NCBI RefSeq assembly: GCF_014648695.1
Contig: NZ_BMRP01000014.1
Coordinates: 1-64,000, forward strand
Origin: Streptomyces albospinus
Lineage (GTDB): Bacteria > Actinomycetota > Actinomycetes > Streptomycetales > Streptomycetaceae
Direction: 5' to 3'
DNA length: 64,000 nt
Part shown: piece after piece, positions 34,706-43,180 of the stretch
How the letters are laid out: each line of letters opens with the position of its first letter
Position numbering within the stretch: the stretch's first letter is position 1
Made by a program: the position numbers and the translations under genes
Notes under the pieces: generated by a model
Database searches by the model: none
What the model saw: the letters and a program-made list of their open reading frames with translations, nothing else
What the model was told of the DNA's origin: nothing

Positions 34706-34915
34706 CGGCCTGTGGGGGTGTCCACGCCCTGTGAACAGCCGTCCACGGCAAGTGAATTGCCCCAACCTTCGCTTTTGCCTGAATTTTCACATATGGCCCT
34801 TGTTGGGACTATTTGGGCGACGTAGCCTCGGAGATGTCGCGGCCGGAGAGATCCGAATCGCGGACCGGAAACGATGCGGATGGCCGCGGCGAAGCTCCGA
34901 TCACAGGAGGCGGAG

Positions 34916-35116
34916 ATGAGTTTCCGGGTACTGAACCATGGCGGCGGCTGCGGAGGCGGCTGGGGCTGGGGACGCGGCTGGGGCTGGGGACGCGGCGGAC
35001 GCGGTTACGGAGGATTCTACTTCGGCGGTCGCGGACGCGGTGGCTACGGCTTCGGCGGACGCGGATTCGGCGGACGCGGCGGCTTCGGCGGCCGTGGCGG
35101 CCGTGGCGGCCGGTAA
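34916..35116 (+). CDS. 66-aa glycine/aromatic-rich small protein
   Basis: A small protein preceded by an ideal AGGAGG (34905-34910) five bases before the ATG. After MSFRVLNHGGGCGGG it consists of Gly with Trp, Tyr, Phe and Arg in repeats such as WGWGRG, GYGG and GFGGRG. The composition (Gly, aromatic, Arg) resembles low-complexity RGG/GYG proteins that self-associate or bind nucleic acid or surfaces. There is no signal peptide. The perfect ribosome site and strict frame make a real product likely despite the low complexity. Confidence 0.65.
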   Translation: MSFRVLNHGGGCGGGWGWGRGWGWGRGGRGYGGFYFGGRGRGGYGFGGRGFGGRGGFGGRGGRGGR

Positions 35117-35143
35117 TGATCGCACCCCAGAGTTAGAGGCAGG

Positions 35144-35161
35144 CCCGCGTCTCGGCGCGGG
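35144..35161 (+). terminator. Hairpin after the glycine-rich gene
   Basis: CCCGCG (35144-35149) and CGCGGG (35156-35161) form a stem with a 6-base loop, 27 bases after the stop of the glycine-rich gene and before the ABC transporter. Confidence 0.4.
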
Positions 35162-35230
35162 TCCGTCTCATGGCCTGGGGACCGTACCGTCCGTAGTTCC
35201 CCGATGACGGATCCGCAGTGACGCGGTGAC

Positions 35231-37189
35231 GTGGCGGCCATGCATCTGCGCAGCGCACGCCGCAGTCCAGGGCCGAGGGCGGCCCCCGAACCGCCGCCGA
35301 CGACCCAGGGACCCGTGCATCCCGCACCGGAGGCCGTCGCGCCGGCACCGGAGGCCGTCCCGTCCGCGTCGCAGGCAACCGGCCTGTCGACCGACGCCCC
35401 GATCCTCACCCGCCACGTCGGCGCCGCCGAGGCGTTCCGCCGCTTCTGGCCGCTGACGCAGGGCGACCGCAGGTGGATGCTGCTGGTCGGCGTGTTCTCC
35501 GTCGTCGCCGCGCTCGCGGAGACGGTGGCGATCCTGCTCTTCGCCCGGCTCACCGACGGCGCCCTCCAGACGGGTTCGGTCAGCGCCTTCTGGACCCCGG
35601 CGGGCCAGTGGCTCACGGTGGCCGTCGCCGGCGCCGCGGTGGGCTATCTGGGCAACTCCCTCGCCGCCTGGACCGCGGAGCGCTTCCTGCTGCGCCTGCG
35701 GGCCCGCGTCTTCGCCCATCTCCAGACGCTGCCGCCGCACTTCTTCCAGCGCAACCGCCGCGGCGACCTCGTCGAGCGGCTGACCGGCGACGTCGACGCC
35801 ATCGAGCACCTCGTGGTCTCCGGCCTGGTGGGGGCGTGCACGGCCGTGTTCAGCACCCTCTTCTACGGAGCCGCGGCGCTCTGGCTGCGGTGGGAGCTGG
35901 CGCTCGCCACCTTCGTCGCGGCCCCGATCTTCTTCGCCGCCACCCGCCGCTTCACCAACCGGCTGCGCACGGTCTCCCGCCGGGTGCGGGCGGCGGACGG
36001 CGCGGTCACCGCCGTCGTGGAGGAGGCGCTCGGCAACGTCGTGCTCACCCAGGCGTACAACCGGCAGCGCGACGAGGAGGAGCGCCTGGCCCGCGAAGCG
36101 CGCCGCTTCCTGCGCGCCAGCGTCACCAGCGCCCGGCTCAACGGGCTCTACACCGAGATCACCGAGGTCCTGGAGACGATCTGCGTGCTGGCCGTCATCG
36201 GCATGGGCGCCTGGGAGATCTCCCAGAGCCGGATGACCCTCGGCCAGCTGCTCGCCTTCGCGGCGTTCATCGGCTACCTCTACCCGCCCATCCGCTCCCT
36301 GGGCACCCTCGGCCTGACCGCCACCGCCGCGACCGCCGCCGCCGACCGGCTGCTGGAGATCCTCGACGCCGCCCCCTCCGTCACCGACCCGCCGCGCTGG
36401 GCCACCACCCGCCTCGCGCACCGCGCACGGGGCGCGCTACAGGCCGACCGGGTCAGCTTCAGCTACCCCAACTCCCGCCACCGGGCCCTCAGTGCGTTCT
36501 CCTTCGCGACCAGCCCCGGCGAATTCCTGGTCATCACCGGCCCCAGCGGCGCCGGCAAGTCCACCCTGGCGGCCCTCCTGCTGCGCTTCTACGACCCGGA
36601 CGCCGGCACCATCCGCCTCGACGGCATCCCCGTGAACCGCCTCCCGCTCGACCAGCTCCGCAGCAACATCACGCTGCTGCCGCAGCAGACCCTGGTCCTG
36701 CACGACACCGTGGAGTACAACATCGCCTGTGGCCGCGACGACCCCGCCCCCACCCACGACGATGTCGTCCGCGCGGCCCGGGCTGCGGACGCCGACGACT
36801 TCATCGCGGCCCTCCCCGACGGCTACGGCACCGTCATCGCCCCCGCCACCGCCGGCCTCTCCGGTGGCCAGTTGCAGCGCATCGCCATCGCCCGCGCCAT
36901 GCTCCGCGACGCCCCTGTGCTGATCCTCGACGAGCCCACCACCGGCCTCGACACCCTCGCCGCGGAGCGCATCCTGGCCCCGCTGCGCCGCCTGGCCGAG
37001 GGCCGCACCACCCTCGTCATCACCCATGACCTGGACCTCGCCACCGACGCCGACCGGGTGCTGGTCCTCCACCACGGCCGCCTCGTCGAATCCGGCACCC
37101 ACGCCCAGCTCCTCGCCCGCAGCGGCCTGTACGCGACGCTGTTCGCGGCCCACCCGCAGGCGCCGGACGGGGCGGTGCACTACCGCTGA
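35231..37189 (+). CDS. ABC exporter, fused membrane and ATPase domains
   Basis: A 652-aa half-transporter. A Pro/Ala-rich tail (~1-65) comes before six membrane helices (~80-345, including LLVGVFSVVAALAETVAILL), with FFQRNRRGDLVERLTGDVDA in the first coupling helix. The ATPase domain (~395-635) has Walker A GPSGAGKST, the Q-loop LLPQQ, the signature LSGGQLQRIAIARAM, Walker B VLILDEPTTGLD and the switch His in VITHD. Such proteins dimerise to export drugs, lipids or peptides; the cargo is unknown. The start is GTG 35231 or ATG 35240; neither has a clear ribosome site. It converges with the phosphatase gene after 37 bases. Confidence 0.92.
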   Translation: MAAMHLRSARRSPGPRAAPEPPPTTQGPVHPAPEAVAPAPEAVPSASQATGLSTDAPILTRHVGAAEAFRRFWPLTQGDRRWMLLVGVFSVVAALAETVAILLFARLTDGALQTGSVSAFWTPAGQWLTVAVAGAAVGYLGNSLAAWTAERFLLRLRARVFAHLQTLPPHFFQRNRRGDLVERLTGDVDAIEHLVVSGLVGACTAVFSTLFYGAAALWLRWELALATFVAAPIFFAATRRFTNRLRTVSRRVRAADGAVTAVVEEALGNVVLTQAYNRQRDEEERLAREARRFLRASVTSARLNGLYTEITEVLETICVLAVIGMGAWEISQSRMTLGQLLAFAAFIGYLYPPIRSLGTLGLTATAATAAADRLLEILDAAPSVTDPPRWATTRLAHRARGALQADRVSFSYPNSRHRALSAFSFATSPGEFLVITGPSGAGKSTLAALLLRFYDPDAGTIRLDGIPVNRLPLDQLRSNITLLPQQTLVLHDTVEYNIACGRDDPAPTHDDVVRAARAADADDFIAALPDGYGTVIAPATAGLSGGQLQRIAIARAMLRDAPVLILDEPTTGLDTLAAERILAPLRRLAEGRTTLVITHDLDLATDADRVLVLHHGRLVESGTHAQLLARSGLYATLFAAHPQAPDGAVHYR

Positions 37190-37226
37190 CCGCACCCCGG
37201 ACGCCCGTGCCCGGGACGGCCCGGCG

Positions 37227-39929
37227 TCACCACACGCTCTGCTCCAGCGACAGTTCGGCCCAGATGATCTTCCCCTCCGGGGTGTAGCGGGTGCCCCAGT
37301 TCTGGGTGAGCTGGGAGACGAGGAAGAGGCCGCGACCGCCCTCGTCCTCGTCGGCGGCGTAGCGCAGGTGCGGGGAGGTGCTGCTGGTGTCGGAGACCTC
37401 GCAGATCAGCGTGCGGTCGTAGAGCAGGCGCACATGGATCGGGCCGGTGGCGTAGCGGATGGCGTTGGTGATCAGCTCGCTGAGGACGAGCTCGGTGGTG
37501 AAGGCCGCCTCCTCCAGGCCCCACACCTCCAGCTGGCCGGTGATGGCGGCCCGGGCGTCCGCGACCGCCGCCGGGTCGGAGGGGACGTCCCAGTGCGCGA
37601 TGCGGTCGGGCCGCAGGACGCGGGTGCGCGCGACGAGCAGGGCGATGTCGTCGCGCTGGCGGTCCGGGAGCAGGGCGGTGAGCACCGCGTCACAGGTCTC
37701 GTCGGGCGTCCGGCCGGGCTGCGCCAGGGCGGCGGCGAGGGTGGCGAGCCCGCCGCTGATGTCCCGGTTGCGGCCCTCGACGAGGCCGTCGGTGTACAGG
37801 GCGAGGCTGCTGCCCTCGGGCAGTTCCAGGTCCACCGCCTCGAAGGGCAGGCCGCCGAGGCCCAGCGGCGGTCCGGCGGGCAGGTCGGGGAACTCCACGG
37901 TGCCGTCGGGGCGGACCAGCGCCGGCAGCAGGTGGCCCGCGCGGGACATGCTGCACACCCCGCTGGACGGGTCGTAGATCGCATACAGGCAGGTGGCGCC
38001 GGTGACCACGGCCTCCTCGTTGCCGGGGGCCGCTTCCTGGTCGATGCGGTTGACCAACTCGTCCAGGTGGCTGAGGAGCTCGTGGGGCGGCAGGTCCAGG
38101 GTGGAGAAGTTCTGCACCGCGGTCCGCAGCCGGCCCATCGTGGCGGCGGCGTGCAGCCCGTGGCCGACCACGTCCCCGATGACCAGGGCGACCCGGGCGC
38201 CGGGCAGCGGGATGACGTCGAACCAGTCGCCGCCCACCCCGGTCTGCGCGGGCAGGTAGCGGTGGGCCAGGTCGAGGGCGTTCTGTTCGGGCAGGCCGCG
38301 CGGCAGCAGGCTGTGCTGAAGGGTGACGGCCATGGCGTGCTCGCGGGTGTAGCGGCGGGCGTTGTCGATGCACACGGCGGCCCGCGCCGCCATCTCCTCG
38401 GCCAGCGACAGGTCGCCCTCCTCGAAGCGCGGGGTCTCCCGGGTGCGCCAGAAATTGGCGATCCCCAGGAGGACGCCGCGCGCCTGGAGCGGGACGGTGA
38501 TCAGGGACCGGCATCCGTGGTTCATCACCTGCCGCAGCCGCCCGGAATCCTGGGTGAGCCACTCCTCGGCGGCCTCCAGGTCGGAGACGAGCACGGGCTG
38601 CCCGGTGACGAAACCGGCGGCCATCGGCGTGATCGCCGGGTACCGGTGCAGCTCGCCGGCCCGGTAGAGGGGACTGTCGTCGCGGATCCCGGCGACCGCC
38701 ACACGGCGCAGCTCCGGCGCCTCTAGGTACGCCCCCGAGGGCGGCTCCTCGCCGCTGAGGACGGGCTCCGCGAGGTCGACCGTGGCGTAGTCGGCGAACC
38801 AGGTCAGCGCGACCTGGGTCAGCTCCTCGGCGGTGCGCCGCACGTCCAGGGTGGTGCCGATGGCCACGCTGGCCTCGTACAGCAGCCGCAGCCGGCTCTG
38901 CGCGGACTCCGCCTTGCCGGCCAGGGCGAGGAGCTCGGTGGAGTCCCGCAGTGTGGCCACGCTGCCGGGCGGGCCGCCCCGGCGGTCGGTGGGCCGGTTG
39001 TTCACCGCCAGTAGCCGCTCTCCTACCTGGAGCACCTCGTCGGTCGCCGTACGCCCGGAGACCAGCAGCTCGGTCGTCCGGGGGGCGAGCCCGAGATCGG
39101 TGACCCGGCGGCCCTCCACGTCCGCGGCCAGCCCGAGGAGGCGCCGCGCCTCGTCGTTCGCCAGCACCACCCGCCCGCCGGCGTCGACGATCAGCACCCC
39201 CTCGCGTACGGCGTGCAGCACCGCGTCGTGGTGCTCGTACATGCGGGTCATCTCCACCGGCCCGAGCCCGTGCGTCTGGCGCCGCAGCCGGCGGCTCGCC
39301 AGCCCGGTGCCGGTGGTGGCCAGGGCCAGGGCGGCGGCCCCCGCGGTGAGGACGACCGGCAGCTGCCGGTCGATCGCGCTGCTGACCCGGCTGACCTTCA
39401 TGCCCGACGACACCATGCCCACGACCGCGCCCTTGGCGTCCATGACCGGGACCACCACCTGCACCTCGTGGCCGAGCGGGCCGTACACGCTCTCGGTGGT
39501 GATGCGGCCCTTCAGCGACGGCCCGATGGTGCCGACGAAGCGCCTCCCGATCTCCTCCGGCTTGGGGTGCGTGTAGCGGATGCCCTGCCGGTTCATGACG
39601 ACGATGAAGTCGACCCCGCCCTGCTTGCGCGCGGCCTCGGTCAGCGGCTGGAGCACCGCCGAGGGATCAGGCCCGCGCATGACGCTCACCAGCCCCGGGC
39701 TGTGCGCGAAGGCCTCCGCCGCGGCGAGCGAGCGGTCCATCGCCCCCTGGAACCGGTCGGTGCGGGACTGCACCAGCAGCGTGACCACCGCCGCCACGAC
39801 GAGCAGCACCACGATGAGGATCTGGAGCACGAACATCTGCCCGGCGACGCTGCGCGAGCCCGCCACCGACCGCAGCCGCCGCCCTGCCGGCGACGGCGAC
39901 CACGGAAAGCGGCCGGATTTTCGGGCCAT
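37227..39929 (-). CDS. Membrane-bound sensor phosphatase (Cache-PAS-GAF-SpoIIE-HATPase)
   Basis: A 900-aa sensor. TM1 lies near 33-53 (MFVLQILIVVLLVVAAVVTL), a single-Cache-like extracellular domain at ~60-185 (FIVVMNRQGIRYTHPKPEEI), and TM2 near 190-210. PAS (~230-330) and GAF (~340-515) domains follow. The SpoIIE phosphatase (~530-745) has GVGGDWFDVIPLPGARVALV and GDVVGHGLHAAATMGRL. The C-terminal RsbW-like ATPase (~760-890) has LVLSELITNAIRYATGP and EGGRGLFLVSQL. It is the transmembrane counterpart of the soluble protein at 30309. It probably senses an external ligand and resets a sigma-factor partner switch. The ATG at 39929 was chosen as the most upstream start. Confidence 0.9.
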   Translation of the reverse strand: MARKSGRFPWSPSPAGRRLRSVAGSRSVAGQMFVLQILIVVLLVVAAVVTLLVQSRTDRFQGAMDRSLAAAEAFAHSPGLVSVMRGPDPSAVLQPLTEAARKQGGVDFIVVMNRQGIRYTHPKPEEIGRRFVGTIGPSLKGRITTESVYGPLGHEVQVVVPVMDAKGAVVGMVSSGMKVSRVSSAIDRQLPVVLTAGAAALALATTGTGLASRRLRRQTHGLGPVEMTRMYEHHDAVLHAVREGVLIVDAGGRVVLANDEARRLLGLAADVEGRRVTDLGLAPRTTELLVSGRTATDEVLQVGERLLAVNNRPTDRRGGPPGSVATLRDSTELLALAGKAESAQSRLRLLYEASVAIGTTLDVRRTAEELTQVALTWFADYATVDLAEPVLSGEEPPSGAYLEAPELRRVAVAGIRDDSPLYRAGELHRYPAITPMAAGFVTGQPVLVSDLEAAEEWLTQDSGRLRQVMNHGCRSLITVPLQARGVLLGIANFWRTRETPRFEEGDLSLAEEMAARAAVCIDNARRYTREHAMAVTLQHSLLPRGLPEQNALDLAHRYLPAQTGVGGDWFDVIPLPGARVALVIGDVVGHGLHAAATMGRLRTAVQNFSTLDLPPHELLSHLDELVNRIDQEAAPGNEEAVVTGATCLYAIYDPSSGVCSMSRAGHLLPALVRPDGTVEFPDLPAGPPLGLGGLPFEAVDLELPEGSSLALYTDGLVEGRNRDISGGLATLAAALAQPGRTPDETCDAVLTALLPDRQRDDIALLVARTRVLRPDRIAHWDVPSDPAAVADARAAITGQLEVWGLEEAAFTTELVLSELITNAIRYATGPIHVRLLYDRTLICEVSDTSSTSPHLRYAADEDEGGRGLFLVSQLTQNWGTRYTPEGKIIWAELSLEQSVW

Positions 39930-40029
39930 GCCCCATATGTACCCCGTGCACTATCTGTCCGATGCGCACCACGCCGGGATATCGCATGACTGTACGACGG
40001 ACTCGGGCCCTCCGGCGGCACGGCAGGGG

Positions 40030-40452
40030 TCACTTTCCGGTGTCGGGTCCGTACCACTGGAGAGCTTGCCCCGTAACCGCTGCGATGCATGCGAAGTCGC
40101 GGTCGCGGTGCAGGAGGGTGAGGTCCCGGAGTTCGGCGGTGGCGGCCACGACCAGGTCGACGGGTCCGGCGCTGCGATGCCGACCCCGTTTCGTCAGTGC
40201 TTCCTGAACCTCCCAGGCCCGGCTGTATGCCCGATCGTCGACAGGTACCCACCCGAAGACGAGGTGCAGGTCGGCGATGCCCCGGGCGCGGTCCTCGGCG
40301 GAGCGGGCGCGGTGGAAGAACTCCAGCTCGGTGATCGGGCAGATCGCGATGAGTCCGGCCGCCGCGGCCCGGTCCCATCCGTGCCGTTCGGCATCGGCGC
40401 GCAGAAACCGGGCCAGGGCGCTGGTGTCGATGAGGTACTGAGCCGCGCTCAC
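40030..40452 (-). CDS. vapC: VapC-type PIN-domain ribonuclease toxin
   Basis: A 140-aa toxin of a type II pair. PIN-domain acidic residues are visible in YLIDTSALARFL near the start, ICPITELEFFHRA in the middle, and GPVDLVVAATAE, with a final DRDFACIAAVTGQ. PIN toxins cleave RNA (often tRNA) with bound Mg or Mn. The GTG start overlaps the antitoxin stop (GTGA), so it is translated behind its antitoxin. Confidence 0.9.
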   Translation of the reverse strand: MSAAQYLIDTSALARFLRADAERHGWDRAAAAGLIAICPITELEFFHRARSAEDRARGIADLHLVFGWVPVDDRAYSRAWEVQEALTKRGRHRSAGPVDLVVAATAELRDLTLLHRDRDFACIAAVTGQALQWYGPDTGK

Positions 40453-40664
40453 CGGCGGTGGTTCCCCTTGTCGTCGAAGAGGTCCAGGTCGAAGGCCCCC
40501 TCGGCGGCTGCGCCGCGGAGGCGGGCCAGGGCCAGTGCCCGTCTCCGGTTCTTGAGCACCTCGCGCAGGGCGGTGTTGACGGTTTCCTTCTTGGTGCTCG
40601 TGCCGAGCGCCTGGGCGACTTCGGCGAGCAGTTCGTCGTCTAGGTCGATGACGGTTCGACTCAT
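40449..40664 (-). CDS. vapB: VapB-type ribbon-helix-helix antitoxin
   Basis: A 71-aa antitoxin. The N-terminal ribbon-helix-helix (MSRTVIDLDDELLAEVAQAL, TKKETVNTALREVLKNRRR) binds DNA, and the acidic C-terminus (FDLDLFDDKG) should block the toxin active site. The ATG at 40664 follows AGGAGGAG. A 10-base inverted repeat just upstream (40677-40717) is the likely site for autorepression. Confidence 0.92.
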   Translation of the reverse strand: MSRTVIDLDDELLAEVAQALGTSTKKETVNTALREVLKNRRRALALARLRGAAAEGAFDLDLFDDKGNHRR

Positions 40665-40676
40665 CGCGCTCCTCCT

Positions 40677-40717
40677 GTATATCAGGCGTGATTTCAGGTA
40701 TATCTCCCCTGATATAC
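40677..40717. promoter_or_regulatory. vapBC operator (inverted repeat)
   Basis: GTATATCAGG (40677-40686) and CCTGATATAC (40708-40717) are perfect complements, separated by 21 bases that hold a further AGGTATATCT element. The AT-rich core contrasts with its surroundings and lies 13 bases before the vapB start. Confidence 0.8.
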
Positions 40718-40855
40718 GGCGGCATCCGAGCCGACCGGCACGACCGTGAGGGATCGGGAGCGCCCCGACCCTGAGCCGCCGACGGACCCTGGCGCCGGAA
40801 GGGCGGCGCCGGGAAGCCGCAGACCGCTCCGCAGCCGCCCGGGGCGCCGTTGCCG

Positions 40856-41308
40856 CTACCGGAGGAACAGTCCCAGTGCGGCGTCCAGCGACCAGCACTG
40901 CCAGCTCATGGCGAACAGCGCCGTGGCGGAGATCAGGGCCATCATCAGGTTCTGCCCCTGCTCGGCCCAGTCGTGGATCATCAGCACGAGGTAGACCGCG
41001 TTGAGGACGAGGCCGGCCACCAGGGCCACGGGTGTCAGCAATCCGGAGATCAGGCCGAGTCCCAGGGCCAGTTCGGCGTAGGCGACCACGTACGCCATCA
41101 GCCGGGGGCGGGGCTTCACGATGCGGTCGAAGCCCGTGCGGACCACCGGCCAGCGGTGCTTGGCCGCGATGCCCGCCGCCCATGTGATGCCGCCGCCGGC
41201 GAACCAGCTCTTCTTGTCCTTGTGGCGCCAGCTCTCCAGCCACCACAGCCCGAGGCCGATGCGGAGTATCGCGAACCACTCGGCGCCGGTGAGCCAGATC
41301 GTGTGCAT
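40856..41308 (-). CDS. DoxX-like integral membrane protein
   Basis: A 150-aa membrane protein with four hydrophobic segments. WFAILRIGLGLWWLESWRHK opens the first, and YAELALGLGLISGLLTPVAL lies in the third. This pattern matches the DoxX/TQO subunit family, whose members are quinol- or redox-linked membrane proteins of poorly known role. The ATG at 41308 is preceded by GAGAGGAA; a longer frame upstream lacks a site. It is divergent from the amidohydrolase and shares the CTGATGG-CGTCAG operators with it. Confidence 0.82.
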   Translation of the reverse strand: MHTIWLTGAEWFAILRIGLGLWWLESWRHKDKKSWFAGGGITWAAGIAAKHRWPVVRTGFDRIVKPRPRLMAYVVAYAELALGLGLISGLLTPVALVAGLVLNAVYLVLMIHDWAEQGQNLMMALISATALFAMSWQCWSLDAALGLFLR

Positions 41309-41356
41309 GCGGGCCGTTCCTCTCGGAGCTCCGGGGGGCGGGTGTGACGGACGACC

Positions 41357-41377
41357 GAACTGATGGGTCGTCAGTTC
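41357..41377. promoter_or_regulatory. TetR-type operator, copy 1
   Basis: GAACTGA (41357-41363) and TCAGTTC (41371-41377) flank TGGGTCG. It shares CTGATGG-TCGTCAG with the site at 41466. It lies between the divergent DoxX-like and amidohydrolase genes. Confidence 0.72.
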
Positions 41378-41465
41378 AGCGGAGGCCGGGCGATCCCGCA
41401 AGGGGTCGAGTTGCCGGGCTTCCCTTGTGGTTGTGCGGGTGAGCCCATAGCCTCCGCAGCAGCGG

Positions 41466-41484
41466 ATCTGATGGTTCGTCAGAT
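41466..41484. promoter_or_regulatory. TetR-type operator, copy 2
   Basis: ATCTGA (41466-41471) and TCAGAT (41479-41484) flank TGGTTCG. It is the same core as copy 1, 108 bases away and 42 bases before the amidohydrolase start. Confidence 0.72.
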
Positions 41485-41525
41485 ACGTCGGTGCGATTCA
41501 CCGGCACGGGAGTTGGGGGTACAGC

Positions 41526-42755
41526 GTGACCAGCGGAAAGAGCGGCATCGGAGAGCTTCCGAAGATCATCAGCGTGGACGACCACGTGATCGAGCCGGCG
41601 CATCTCTTCGAGACCTGGCTTCCGGGGAAGTACCGCGACCGGGGCCCGAAGCCCTTCACCGCCGGCATCGGCGAGCTGGAGTACGTGGGCGGAAAGTACC
41701 GGTTCACCACGGATCCGGACGGCCAGACCACGGACTGGTGGGAGTACGAAGGGCTCCTGTTCCCGTACAAGCGCATCATCGCGGCCGTCGGCTTCTCCCG
41801 CGACGAGATGACCCTCGACGGCATCACCCGGGACCAGATGCGGCGCGGCTGCTGGGACCCCAAGGCCCGGCTGGCGGACATGGACGTCAACCACGTCGAG
41901 GCGTCGCTCTGCTTCCCGACCTTCCCGCGCTTCTGCGGTCAGACCTTCGCCGAGGCCGGGGACAAGGAGGTCGGGCTGGCCTGCGTCCGGGCGTACAACG
42001 ACTGGATGGTGGAGGAGTGGTGCGGGGACAGCGGCGGCCGGCTGATCCCGCTGTGCCTGATCCCGCTGTGGGACGTCGACCTCGCGGTGGCCGAGATCGG
42101 GCGCAACGCCGCCCGCGGCGTCCGGGCGGTCACGTTCAGCGAGATCCCGACCTACCTCGGCCTGCCGTCCATCCACTCCGGCTACTGGGACCCGTTCTTC
42201 GCGGCCTGCGAGGAGACCGGGACGGTCGTGAACATGCACATCGGCTCGTCGTCGCAGATGCCGGCCGCGTCACCGGACGCCCCGCCCGCCGTCCAGGCGT
42301 CGCTCTCCTTCAACAACGCGATGGCCTCGATGATGGACTTCCTCTTCAGCGGGGTGCTGGTGCGGTTCCCGCGGCTGAAGCTCGCCTACAGCGAGGGGCA
42401 GATGGGCTGGATCCCGTACGCCCTGGAGCGGGCCGACGACGTCTGGGAGGAGCACCGGGCGTGGGGCGGGGTGAAGGACCTGATCCCAGAGCCGCCGTCG
42501 ACGTACTACTACCGCCAGATCTTCTGCTGCTTCTTCCGCGACAAGCACGGCGTCGAGGCGATCGAGAGGGTGGGGGTCGACAACGCGACCTTCGAGACCG
42601 ACTACCCGCACGTCGACTCCACCTGGCCGCACACGAAGGACGTGGCGGCCGATCACGTGGGCCACCTCCCGGAGGACGTGGCCTACAAGCTCCTCCGCGG
42701 CAACGCGATTCGGATGCTGGACCTGCCGTTCGACCGTGATCGGGCGGCCGTCTGA
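41526..42755 (+). CDS. Amidohydrolase-2 family metal-dependent hydrolase
   Basis: A 409-aa TIM-barrel enzyme of the PF04909 group. The usual first metal motif HxH is replaced by DDH in KIISVDDHVIEPAHLFETW. Later blocks are VEASLCFPTFPRFCGQTF, the His strand TGTVVNMHIGSSSQM, LAYSEGQMGWIPYALERADD and the Asp strand NATFETDYPHVDSTWP. Related enzymes hydrolyse or decarboxylate cyclic and aromatic substrates; the one here is unknown. The GTG at 41526 is the only well-placed start. Two operator copies precede it, so it and the divergent DoxX gene may answer to one repressor encoded elsewhere. Confidence 0.88.
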   Translation: MTSGKSGIGELPKIISVDDHVIEPAHLFETWLPGKYRDRGPKPFTAGIGELEYVGGKYRFTTDPDGQTTDWWEYEGLLFPYKRIIAAVGFSRDEMTLDGITRDQMRRGCWDPKARLADMDVNHVEASLCFPTFPRFCGQTFAEAGDKEVGLACVRAYNDWMVEEWCGDSGGRLIPLCLIPLWDVDLAVAEIGRNAARGVRAVTFSEIPTYLGLPSIHSGYWDPFFAACEETGTVVNMHIGSSSQMPAASPDAPPAVQASLSFNNAMASMMDFLFSGVLVRFPRLKLAYSEGQMGWIPYALERADDVWEEHRAWGGVKDLIPEPPSTYYYRQIFCCFFRDKHGVEAIERVGVDNATFETDYPHVDSTWPHTKDVAADHVGHLPEDVAYKLLRGNAIRMLDLPFDRDRAAV

Positions 42756-42776
42756 CCCTCGCCCGCGCCGACTGCC

Positions 42777-43143
42777 CGCAGCGGAGGAGATCGCCGCGGC
42801 CGGGGTGATCAGGATCGATGGGGCGGGCGCGGAGGGTGCGGACGTCCGCGGGCCGAGGCGGCTGCTCGCCCGGCTCCGGCCGGACGCCGGGATCACGGTG
42901 GAGGTCACCCCGGGCGGATGGAGCGGCCGGGGAGCTGAGGGGGACGGTGCTGATGGCGGCGGTGCGGGAGCACGGGTTCCGCGCGTACCGGCCGGCGGAC
43001 CACGGCGCGGCCGGGAGCCACCCGGCGGCGGTCGGCGGGGCGGTGGTCGGCGGGGCGGTGGTCGCTCCGGTGCGTCGGCGGGGGCCGGTGGCGGGGAGGG
43101 CGACCTGAGCTTTTCGCGGGTGGACGCCGAAGAGCTGCCGTAG
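42777..43143 (+). pseudogene. Remnant of an FkbM-family methyltransferase (C-terminal part, frameshifted)
   Basis: The first frame reads RIDGAGAEGADVRGPRRLLA and RLRPDAGITVEVTPGGW, close to the FkbM pattern IDVEGAE...LRG...LRPDA...VEVTP. Near 42905-42940 the match moves to the next frame (GELRGTVLMAAVREHGFRAY), and near 43095 it returns to the first frame for the closing DLSFSRVDAEELP. So about 120 codons of the C-terminal half survive with two frame changes. The SAM-binding N-terminal half is missing, and the conserved acidic residue in IDVEGAE is lost. There is no start codon context. It begins 21 bases after the amidohydrolase stop. Confidence 0.7.
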
Positions 43144-43180
43144 GAGTCGGCGGGCGTCCGTCATGCCCGGTCCGCGCCGC

